Part shown: positions 58,027-64,000 of the stretch, piece by piece | How positions within the stretch are numbered: position 1 is the first letter of the stretch | Layout: each line of letters opens with the position of its first letter | Made by a program: the position numbers and the translations under genes | Source: a virus | Virus record (IMG/VR): IMGVR_UViG_3300028654_000384 | Span: 1-64,000 of that record | Reading direction: 5' to 3' (one strand) | Length of the DNA stretch: 64,000 nt | Notes under the pieces: generated by a model | Databases searched by the model: none | The model's input: the letters and a program-made list of their open reading frames with translations, nothing else | What the model was told of the DNA's origin: nothing

Positions 58027-58306
58027 ACCCGTACGCGAGGATCCCGCCACGTTGCAGCGGCAGATTGCGTACTACACTCACGTACAGCGCTGTGCGTCAA
58101 TTCGCCGTGAACGTGCCGAGGAGCTGATGCAGCGTCCCGTCGCCAAGTCTTGGGACGCGGCCAAGAAGGCCAAGATGGTGCGCAAGTTGATGGCGTCGAA
58201 GCAGGAGTTCGATCAGTCGGTCAGCGCGCTCGACCAGCTCAACTTCAGGTTGCAGCAGGTCACCAACGGGCAGGGCACTTCGGGACCTGTCACCAACACG
58301 CCATGA
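57980..58306 (+). CDS. Small coiled-coil protein
   Basis: A 108-residue protein. The N-terminal 25 residues are Thr/Pro/Glu-rich, then long basic helices (RRERAEELMQRPVAKSWDAA; KKAKMVRKLMASKQEFDQSV) with heptad periodicity. No domain is recognised. It overlaps the upstream gene by 47 bases and the downstream gene by ATGA, and lies between two methyltransferases. Confidence 0.55.
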   Translation: MDTKQPLIGQTPTSTEPVREDPATLQRQIAYYTHVQRCASIRRERAEELMQRPVAKSWDAAKKAKMVRKLMASKQEFDQSVSALDQLNFRLQQVTNGQGTSGPVTNTP

Positions 58307-59079
58307 ATACCATTCACCAAGCCACTGCGTTGTCGGTGCTGAAGGCGACGCCTGACAACAGCGTCGATCTTGTGTACTCCGATCCGCCTTTTGGCACCGG
58401 CGTTGTGCAGTCGTCTCACGGTATGGCATACAACGACGTCACACTGGAGTACGGCGCCTTCTTGAGCCAGCACCTCGTTGAATTTCACCGCGTCCTGAAA
58501 CCCACGGGTACCCTGTACCTGCACCTCGACTGGCGACACGTGCACATCGCTCGTCTCGACTGCGATCAGATCTTCGGTACAGACAACTTTCTCAACGAGA
58601 TTATCTGGAGCTACAATTTTGGGGGCCGTGGCAAGACGACATGGGCACGTAAGCATGATAACATTCTCGTCTATGCCAAGCACGCTGGTCAGCACGTCTT
58701 CAACTACGATGACATTGACCGCGTGCCCTACAAAGCTCCCGACATGCAGCGAGTGGGCAGGACACCTGAAGACGCTGAGGCTCGCATCGCACGTGGGCAG
58801 GTGCCGACCGACGTTTGGGAGATGAGCATCATCGGGACGAACGCCAAGGAACGCACGGGGTATCCCACACAAAAGCCCCTAAAGCTCGTCGAACGCATCA
58901 TCACCGCCAGCTCGCCACCCGGGGGTCTGGTCATGGACGTCTTCGCGGGTTCTGGCACCACAGGCGAAGCCGCACACAAGCACGGCCGTTCGTTCGTCCT
59001 TGCCGACACCAACCCACAGGCGATTGAAGTGATGCAGCGACGATTGAAGGACGTGCCCACTGATTGGAGATTACCGTGA
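58303..59079 (+). CDS. DNA methyltransferase (DPPF)
   Basis: A 258-residue protein. Catalytic DPPF at residues 27-30 (VYSDPPFGTG), YPTQKPLKLVERII (AdoMet site) and VFAGSGTTGEAAHKHGRSFV. Class beta N4-cytosine or N6-adenine type. It starts by ATGA overlap and ends overlapping the next gene by four bases. Different sequence from the DPPY enzyme, so a distinct target is likely. With the MT-A70 enzyme this makes three. Confidence 0.86.
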   Translation: MNTIHQATALSVLKATPDNSVDLVYSDPPFGTGVVQSSHGMAYNDVTLEYGAFLSQHLVEFHRVLKPTGTLYLHLDWRHVHIARLDCDQIFGTDNFLNEIIWSYNFGGRGKTTWARKHDNILVYAKHAGQHVFNYDDIDRVPYKAPDMQRVGRTPEDAEARIARGQVPTDVWEMSIIGTNAKERTGYPTQKPLKLVERIITASSPPGGLVMDVFAGSGTTGEAAHKHGRSFVLADTNPQAIEVMQRRLKDVPTDWRLP

Positions 59080-60020
59080 CCGACGTCGTGAACTTCAATG
59101 AAGTCAAGCTGAACAAGCCCCTGTTGACGATGCTGCACGAAGGCCAGCTCTTCAACCGTGGCACGTTGGAACTGCTTGGGCTCGTCTTCGAGCACGGTGG
59201 CTACATCGCTGGCGGTTTTGCGGCGTTGGTCGCCCGCCACGTGGTCATGTGCACACCAGCGGCAGACTTTTACCGTGATGTCGTCAATCACACGGGAGGC
59301 CCGATCAAGGTCGCTGGGTGGTCGCATGCGTTTCGTCGCCACGGTGACATCGACGTCTTCTTCTCGTCACAGCAACAACTCGACGGCTTTCTCAACGATC
59401 CACGTCGGTCGATCGTCGACTTGAACGTCACGCCGACGGTGACGGGCGCTGGGTTGGATCACATCGTCGATGGAGATGTCAAGGTGCAGGTCATCACCCG
59501 GTGGGCGAGGCCGATGAAGGAGCACATGACCAGCTTTGACATCTACAACTCCATGGCGGGCGTGACGAATGAAGTGTTGGTGATGGCGGAGCAGTGGGAA
59601 GCGCTCGAGCGAGCCATGATGCTGCACGTGACGACGTGGGCCGGGCCGTGGACAGTCGGCCGTGTCTTCAAGTATGTCAACACTAAGGGCTACAGTACAC
59701 TGACACCGTTGACTGCGGCTTACCTACACAGTGAGGTGTGCAAGACGCTGGAGCAGGTCAAGTCGGTGCGCTTTGAGATCGAACACGCTCGCATGGTGAC
59801 TCGCAAGGCTCCTCCCGCTCACCTCCACCTCGAATTGCAGCGTAACACACTGTTGAGGTACATGGTCGGGTGTAGAGAGGGTAGGAAGCAGTGGGTGTTG
59901 AAGCCCCTGCTGGCCAGTTTCACTGCAGAGCAATTGCTGACGTTGTCGGCGCTGTGTGGGACGGAACCCGCGTACGACTACGCCATGAAGGAAATTCACA
60001 GGCGCATGCCCGTCGGGTGA
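59076..60020 (+). CDS. Polymerase-beta-like nucleotidyltransferase
   Basis: A 314-residue protein, GTG start overlapping the previous stop. It contains HGGYIAGGFAALVARH (the Gly-rich nucleotide loop) and RHGDIDVFFSS (the D-x-D metal pair), the two hallmarks of the polymerase-beta/CCA-adding superfamily, with a helical C-terminal region (about residues 200-310). This is a second such enzyme in the window, unlike that at 53366. Substrate unknown; tRNA or RNA 3' ends are the usual choice. Confidence 0.7.
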   Translation: MTDVVNFNEVKLNKPLLTMLHEGQLFNRGTLELLGLVFEHGGYIAGGFAALVARHVVMCTPAADFYRDVVNHTGGPIKVAGWSHAFRRHGDIDVFFSSQQQLDGFLNDPRRSIVDLNVTPTVTGAGLDHIVDGDVKVQVITRWARPMKEHMTSFDIYNSMAGVTNEVLVMAEQWEALERAMMLHVTTWAGPWTVGRVFKYVNTKGYSTLTPLTAAYLHSEVCKTLEQVKSVRFEIEHARMVTRKAPPAHLHLELQRNTLLRYMVGCREGRKQWVLKPLLASFTAEQLLTLSALCGTEPAYDYAMKEIHRRMPVG

Positions 60021-60051
60021 GGTGTGATGCATAAGATGCATCAGCACTGCC

Positions 60052-60057
60052 TAGTTA
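60052..60057 (+). promoter_or_regulatory. Candidate late promoter element TAGTTA
   Basis: CTGCCTAGTTATCGCTGAC begins 14 bases before the ATG at 60066. It shares TTATCGCT with the elements at 45866 and 61716. Confidence 0.45.
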
Positions 60058-60065
60058 TCGCTGAC

Positions 60066-61016
60066 ATGTACCTCGCGCCCAAGCGGCTTCGACCCGGAGC
60101 CCGCGTTGCCATCATCGCCCCTGCTTCACCCTTTCGCCCTGAAGAGCTGGTGGTGGGCCTCGACGTCGTCCGCGAGTGTGGCCTTGAGCCCGTGCTGGGC
60201 CCCAACGTCAGGTCACTGCGGACGGTTGACATCCACGCCGCACCGCTGGTCGACCGCGCTGAAGAACTGATGTGGGCCTTCACCGACCCGACGATCAGCG
60301 GTGTCATCTGTGCGTTGGGTGGCTACGGCAGCGCCGAGACGTTGCCCTACCTCGACTTTGACAAGATCAGGGCCTCAAGGCGCCCGCTGCTAGGCCTGAG
60401 CGACATCTCGGCCCTCAACAATGGCCTGTTGACGGGCGCGGGCCTCATCAGCATCAATGGCCAGTACCCGGCGATCAGGCTCGACAAGGGTGAGCGCATC
60501 AAGAAGCTCGACTGTGAGTCGCTGAAGTTTGGCTTGGAATTGATGATGAGCGACCAGCCGTGGGACGTACGTCCCTTTGCAGTCAACCAGTTCCTGCCCC
60601 GGACGGTGTCGCCCGGGCGGGCCAGCGGCCACGTCATCGGCATGAACTTGGAGACGTTCTGTTGCTTGCTGGGCACCCCCTTCTTTCCCGACGCCCAGGA
60701 TGCTATTCTGTTCATTGAGGACGTGCGCAAGGACGGCGAAAAAGTGGCCCGCATGTTTAGCCAACTGCGCCTCGCTGGCGTCCTTGACAAGGTGGCTGGC
60801 ATCGTCGTCGGTGAGTTTGCCGAGGTGCCGACGAAGTTGGAACCCGACGTGCCGTCGATCGAGGACGTCATCCTGCAGTACCTGTCGAACGGGCCCCCGT
60901 GTATGTATGGGGCATCCTTCTCTCACGGCGATTGGACAATTCCCGTCCCGGTGGGAGCACAGTGTACGATGGATGCAGATACGGGTGAAGTGTCCTTTGA
61001 CTTCTCGATGGCCTGA
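60066..61016 (+). CDS. LD-carboxypeptidase-like protein (S66 family)
   Basis: A 316-residue protein from the ATG at 60066; in-frame upstream ATGs overlap the motif TAGTTA. Conserved blocks: RPGARVAIIAPASPF, LGGYGSAETLPYLDF, GLSDISALNN (nucleophile Ser112), FIEDV (Glu218) and SFSHGDW (His287), so the Ser-Glu-His triad of S66 is intact. These cut the tetrapeptide L-D bond in peptidoglycan or hydrolyse acyl-AMP toxins (MccF). In a phage it could act in lysis, wall remodelling or defence against microcin-like toxins. Confidence 0.85.
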   Translation: MYLAPKRLRPGARVAIIAPASPFRPEELVVGLDVVRECGLEPVLGPNVRSLRTVDIHAAPLVDRAEELMWAFTDPTISGVICALGGYGSAETLPYLDFDKIRASRRPLLGLSDISALNNGLLTGAGLISINGQYPAIRLDKGERIKKLDCESLKFGLELMMSDQPWDVRPFAVNQFLPRTVSPGRASGHVIGMNLETFCCLLGTPFFPDAQDAILFIEDVRKDGEKVARMFSQLRLAGVLDKVAGIVVGEFAEVPTKLEPDVPSIEDVILQYLSNGPPCMYGASFSHGDWTIPVPVGAQCTMDADTGEVSFDFSMA

Positions 61017-61041
61017 ACACCCCCGCGTTCCGCATTAGGAT
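61013..61041 (+). promoter_or_regulatory. Promoter CTGAAC-17-TAGGAT
   Basis: It begins at the LD-carboxypeptidase stop and predicts transcription at about 61048, so the HNH gene would have a 95-base leader. Confidence 0.55.
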
Positions 61042-61090
61042 TGGACTGTGATCTTGTCAGTCGAATTTTTGAGTGTGGTGCCGTGGGCTG

Positions 61091-61119
61091 TGCAAGCGTG
61101 TGCGGTGTAAGTATAGGAT
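61091..61119 (+). promoter_or_regulatory. Promoter TGCAAG-17-TAGGAT
   Basis: Predicted start at about 61126, before GAAGGATG and the GTG start of the HNH gene at 61143. The same TGCAAG/GTATAGGAT pair occurs at 25021. Confidence 0.55.
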
Positions 61120-61142
61120 GAACTCTGACGAAGGATGATCCC

Positions 61143-61700
61143 GTGAAGCGCGCCCTGCTCCTCAATGCCGATTACACACCCCTCCATTTCATCAGCGATT
61201 GGCGTGCCATTCGCCTGGTGATGCTCTCTCGCGCCGAGATCGTCATTGACTTTCAGACGGGTCTGCCGTCGGTGTGGGATGACGAGGCCTTCACTTCGCC
61301 CGGATTGATGCCCACTGATCCACTGCGATCGGTCGCCATCCCGGCGACGTTGCGGATGTACCGCAAGATCCACAAGAAGTGGAAGCCACCGCGTTTTCGC
61401 AGCCAAGTGTTGTTCAACCGTGATGATTGGACGTGCCAGTATTGCGGCACCAAGTTGTCGTGGAAGACGGTCGAGATCGAGCACGTGGTGCCGTTGTCAC
61501 GTGGTGGGCCGACGACGTGGCTCAACTGCGTGTCTGCGTGCAGGGACTGCAACAAGCGCAAGGGCAACAGGACGCCCGACGAAGTGGGCATGAAGCTGTT
61601 GAAGAAGCCCGCCAGTCCGACGGCACTGCACTTCTGGGACGCCGCCAAGACCGATTGTTACCACCCGTCGTGGGATACATTCCTCCCGAAGGAACGCTGA
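61143..61700 (+). CDS. HNH endonuclease
   Basis: A 185-residue protein with a GTG start after GAAGGATG. HNH motif: Cys98-x-x-Cys101 (CQYCG), EIEHVVPLSRGGPTTWLNCV (Glu113, His114, Asn128) and CRDCN (Cys133, Cys136), i.e. zinc-stabilised HNH. It is like stand-alone phage and bacterial HNH proteins rather than a homing gene with DNA-binding repeats, so it could work in packaging or host DNA degradation. It has two promoters in front. Confidence 0.85.
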   Translation: MKRALLLNADYTPLHFISDWRAIRLVMLSRAEIVIDFQTGLPSVWDDEAFTSPGLMPTDPLRSVAIPATLRMYRKIHKKWKPPRFRSQVLFNRDDWTCQYCGTKLSWKTVEIEHVVPLSRGGPTTWLNCVSACRDCNKRKGNRTPDEVGMKLLKKPASPTALHFWDAAKTDCYHPSWDTFLPKER

Positions 61701-61715
61701 CCGACGCGTCGCTGA

Positions 61716-61721
61716 TACTTA
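61716..61721 (+). promoter_or_regulatory. Candidate late promoter element TACTTA
   Basis: Shares the 20 bases from GATACTTATC to CAGGAGC (61714-61733) with 45864-45883, including the AGGAG ribosome-binding site. Confidence 0.55.
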
Positions 61722-61741
61722 TCGCTCAGGAGCCTGTGCGC

Positions 61742-62923
61742 ATGCGATTGAACCTGACTGAGTTGCAGCGAGTCGTGGAGCGAACAATTGACGAAGAGAG
61801 GGCCGTTGATGCCCTGAAGGGTGAAATCCGCCGCGTCTTGGGCCCGGTCGTCATCACTGAGGGTCGGCTAGAACACGTCGTGGCCGAGGCCAATGATCGC
61901 CTCGACGTCCTGCACCGCACGGGCCGCGACGGGCAACTTGACTTTCTCTCCAACATCACCACGACCTTCATCGACCACAAGCACCCCGAGGTTCGACGCT
62001 TTGCGGCGCGCATCATCCCGGAACGTTTCTTGCCCAAGATGGTGACCGACAAGGACGCCGCCGTCCGCGCCGCCGTCGCCATGCGGGTGCCCATGCCCGC
62101 GGTTCGCGAGATGATGAAGCGCTTCAAGCACGACGACCAACTACGTGCCATCTATCGCCAACGCAAGCAGGCGCTGCACGAGGCGGGCATCAGCCCACCC
62201 AAGGCAGAACCCCTGGGCCATGACCCTGTCGACGGTGCAGAGCGAATGGGCGACGTGGCCCGGACGGCCGAAGGCCCCGAATTGAGCGATGCATGGTACG
62301 ACGAACAGGCCCGCCTCTTCATTCACGACTACGCTCGAGCCGAGGCCAATGATCAGCATGCCCGGTTGCTCGATCGGGGGTGGGCATCGCTCGTCGTCCG
62401 CCGCTTCTGTGCCAGCACCAAGGCGACGGCGCACGTTGAGATCGATGCAGAGAAGTTGCTGAAGCACGTCAACGACCTGATGGAAGAGAAGGACGATCGG
62501 ACGCTGGAACGCGACGCGATGAAGGAGACCCTGGCGTGGTTGGGTGCGCAGGACATCAATGAGTCGGCACTGCCTGAATTCCACGAGATCATCGATCCCG
62601 TCCGTGCACTGCTGGAGGCCAACCTGTCGCAGGAACAGTACGTCGCCGAGGCGCTGAAGCTGTTCAACGTCAAGCGGTCGGAGCTGCCCAAGGGCATCCG
62701 CAAGTACTGCCTGGGTGAGGCCAACCTGCGGGTGACGTTGGTGCCGTGCCTGGGTAGCCTGCCGCACCAGCACGGTTTCCGCGCCGTCGACGAGCGTGCC
62801 CTCGACAAGTTCTGTGAGTCGTGGAACGACGGCCAAGCGCTGGTCGGCGAGCCCTTCGTCCTCAACTGGGGACCTCACCAGGGCGATGCATCGAAGGTCA
62901 ACTTTACCGTCACCCTGAAGTAA
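61742..62923 (+). CDS. Tagged 393-residue protein, HEAT-repeat-like part
   Basis: The ATG at 61742 follows CAGGAG; a longer upstream frame is a shadow in the HNH gene. N-terminus MRLNLTELQRVVERTIDEER is a tag variant with I-D-E|E. The body is helical, with segments like RRFAARIIPERFLPKMVTDK that look like HEAT/ARM repeats, and an acidic linker. The C-terminal part has a polar globular domain (YCLGEANLRVTLVPCLG). It is the largest tagged protein here and may be a head-internal or scaffold-associated protein. Confidence 0.65.
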   Translation: MRLNLTELQRVVERTIDEERAVDALKGEIRRVLGPVVITEGRLEHVVAEANDRLDVLHRTGRDGQLDFLSNITTTFIDHKHPEVRRFAARIIPERFLPKMVTDKDAAVRAAVAMRVPMPAVREMMKRFKHDDQLRAIYRQRKQALHEAGISPPKAEPLGHDPVDGAERMGDVARTAEGPELSDAWYDEQARLFIHDYARAEANDQHARLLDRGWASLVVRRFCASTKATAHVEIDAEKLLKHVNDLMEEKDDRTLERDAMKETLAWLGAQDINESALPEFHEIIDPVRALLEANLSQEQYVAEALKLFNVKRSELPKGIRKYCLGEANLRVTLVPCLGSLPHQHGFRAVDERALDKFCESWNDGQALVGEPFVLNWGPHQGDASKVNFTVTLK

Positions 62924-62926
62924 GAT
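62921..62926 (+). promoter_or_regulatory. TANNNT -10 element (TAAGAT), leaderless
   Basis: TAAGAT begins exactly 12 bases before the ATG at 62933 and overlaps the stop of the preceding gene (TAA). The -35 region (CAACTT) is weak. Confidence 0.45.
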
Positions 62927-62932
62927 CTTGAG

Positions 62933-63415
62933 ATGCAGACGACGCTCGGCAAGCTGAAGTACGTGATCAGCGAGGTGCTTGAGGCCAACCAGGTGCTCAA
63001 TCGCCTGCGTGCCGTTGCTGCTGGCAAGAAGCCCTACATGGTGGGCCAGTGGGCGACGGTGCCCCGAGATTATTCACAGCCCAGCGTGGGCGTCGCTAGT
63101 TGTTGGGTTGCCGAAGACCCCGAGTTGGGCAAGGTGTACCTGACGTTTAGCTCACACATCACCTACAAGAAGGTCAAGAACAGTCGCCTGCGCGATCCCG
63201 GCGGCACCCGCTATGCCTACACCGCGATCCTGTCGTCGCACCCGTGGGAGACGTTTGAGAACCACGGCAATGTGCCTGTCTTCAAGCTGGCGGCGACGGG
63301 TGAAGGCCGCGAGGACGACAAAGCACTGCAGGCGCGCAAGCAGATGGTGAAGCTGTTCGGCGTCGACCCGATGGCCCACAGGGGCCCACTTGAACCGACG
63401 GAGACACGAAGATGA
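62933..63415 (+). CDS. Tagged protein
   Basis: A 160-residue protein. N-terminus MQTTLGKLKYVISEVLEANQ is the tag with I-S-E|V. The remaining part has a beta-type domain (WATVPRDYSQPSVGVASCWV; GKVYLTFSSHITYKKVKNSR) and a helical basic end (EDDKALQARKQMVKLFGVDP). Function unknown; co-translated with the next tagged gene through ATGA. Confidence 0.65.
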   Translation: MQTTLGKLKYVISEVLEANQVLNRLRAVAAGKKPYMVGQWATVPRDYSQPSVGVASCWVAEDPELGKVYLTFSSHITYKKVKNSRLRDPGGTRYAYTAILSSHPWETFENHGNVPVFKLAATGEGREDDKALQARKQMVKLFGVDPMAHRGPLEPTETRR

Positions 63416-63747
63416 AGACGACAATCAGCAAGCTGAAGCAGTTGATCAACGAGCACCTGTTGGTCGAGGTACCCGTTGGATCCGGCATGCGCAAGCCGCA
63501 GTTCGGCCTGTCGTCGGGAGGCGGTGGTCTCAGGCCCGCCAAGTTCGATCCTGCAGTGCACGATCTCAAGGACGTCATGTGGGCCGTCATGGACGAGTTT
63601 GCGGGCGTTGCCTCTGACCTCGGTGTCGACGACATCAAGGATCCCGCCTTCATCGGTTACATCGGCGATCAGTTGACTGATAAGGGTGTGCCCAACGACA
63701 TCATCCTGCAGGTCAAGGCCAAGCTGCAACGCGGGCAGTCGCGTTAG
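63412..63747 (+). CDS. Tagged small protein
   Basis: A 111-residue protein. N-terminus MKTTISKLKQLINEHLLVEV carries the tag with I-N-E. The body has a Gly/Pro/Arg-rich segment (FGLSSGGGGLRPAKFDPAVH) and a helical region (LKDVMWAVMDEFAGVASDLG). Overlaps the previous gene by four bases. No enzyme motif seen. Confidence 0.66.
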   Translation: MKTTISKLKQLINEHLLVEVPVGSGMRKPQFGLSSGGGGLRPAKFDPAVHDLKDVMWAVMDEFAGVASDLGVDDIKDPAFIGYIGDQLTDKGVPNDIILQVKAKLQRGQSR

Positions 63748-63749
63748 GG

Positions 63750-63778
63750 TTGAACATCACGTGCAGTGTGTGTAAGAT
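63750..63778 (+). promoter_or_regulatory. Promoter TTGAAC-17-TAAGAT
   Basis: One of the closest matches to the consensus. Predicted leader of 17 bases with GGGGAGGG before the ATG at 63802. Confidence 0.7.
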
Positions 63779-63801
63779 CATGAACGTGGGGAGGGCAGCA
63801 C

Positions 63802-64000
63802 ATGATCAATGAATTGTCACAGGCGAGGTTGTCGCCCGAGAGTGATGCGTACAAGCGCGTCTATGACCTGCTCGAGGAACACACAGTCTCGTGGGTGACT
63901 GACGCGTGGAAGAAGAACCCCACGCTCGATGCCATTCAACAGCAACCGCTGTACAAAGTGACGCTTGAACAGGTGTTGAATGCGCCCAACGGGCGTAGTC
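63802..64000 (+). CDS. Partial unknown gene (runs past window end)
   Basis: Open for 66 codons to the window edge with no stop. It begins MINELSQARLSPESDAYKRV with a GGGGAGGG ribosome-binding site and a strong promoter. The visible part is helical and acidic (YDLLEEHTVSWVTDAWKKNP). No domain can be assigned from this much. Confidence 0.6.
   Translation, partial: MINELSQARLSPESDAYKRVYDLLEEHTVSWVTDAWKKNPTLDAIQQQPLYKVTLEQVLNAPNGRS

Noticed and set aside
61427-61741. N-terminal extension of the tagged 393-residue protein
   Set aside because: The extension overlaps the HNH gene in another frame; the promoter and AGGAG site lie directly before the ATG at 61742.
62141-62878. 245-codon minus-strand open frame over the tagged HEAT-like protein
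   Set aside because: Same shadow effect; the plus-strand frame has the tag, a ribosome-binding site and a promoter.
1-64000. CRISPR array, insertion sequence or integrase
   Set aside because: No spaced direct repeats, terminal inverted repeats with a transposase, or recombinase gene seen on either strand.

Overview
This window is an internal piece of the genome of a large contractile-tailed (myovirus) bacteriophage. The first half, about 1-31.8 kb, is a tail and baseplate module. In order it holds a glycine-rich fibre or adhesin end, neck and connector-like proteins, a gp15-like tail completion protein, two complete tail sheath paralogues, the tail tube, a zinc-binding gp26-like baseplate chaperone, a 1,293-residue tape measure, large baseplate proteins and a LysM/gp53-like wedge protein. 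The second half, about 31.8-64 kb, is a replication, nucleotide and host-takeover module: a miniature family A DNA polymerase, HD hydrolase, gp32-like SSB, UvsX/RecA, FEN exonuclease, gp41-like helicase, B12-dependent (class II) ribonucleotide reductase, ThyX, thymidylate kinase, a dUTPase/MazG-like pyrophosphatase, three DNA methyltransferases, Hsp20, two nucleotidyltransferases, a calcineurin-like phosphoesterase, a fatty-acid-hydroxylase-like membrane protein and an LD-carboxypeptidase. Capsid, portal and terminase genes are not in view. Almost everything lies on the plus strand with start/stop overlaps; only two genes (a homing endonuclease and one small protein) are on the minus strand.

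Three layers of organisation stand out. (1) At least eleven small or medium proteins share an N-terminal segment of the form M-(K/R/Q)-x-(S/T)-x(3)-L-(R/K)-x-(I/L/V)-(I/L/V)-x-E. This resembles the T4 capsid-targeting sequence ending in a gp21-type (I/L)-x-E cleavage site, so I propose they are head-packaged internal proteins. (2) There are two promoter classes. One is sigma70-like, roughly (T/C)TGAAC or TGTAAA, 17 bp, TANNNT. In ten genes the predicted transcription start falls exactly on the first base of the start codon, i.e. leaderless mRNA. The other is a TA(C/G)TTA motif in front of tail sheath, tube and tagged-protein genes, a candidate late promoter. TANNNT leaderless promoters are typical of Actinobacteria (also Deinococcus), so I infer an actinobacterial or similar host; GC-rich coding, ThyX and a class II RNR are compatible with this but do not prove it. 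(3) Eight homing-type endonucleases (four GIY-YIG, four Vsr/EDxHD-like) plus one HNH protein sit immediately next to conserved genes, several inside AT-richer tracts that start within the neighbouring gene and look like co-conversion tracts.

Other notable items are a patatin-like phospholipase beside the fibre gene, an HslV/proteasome-like Ntn-hydrolase candidate, a tRNA-like cloverleaf upstream of uvsX, and a family of small PGDLIEW proteins. I saw no CRISPR array, insertion sequence or integrase. No stretch over 300 bases lacks a gene.
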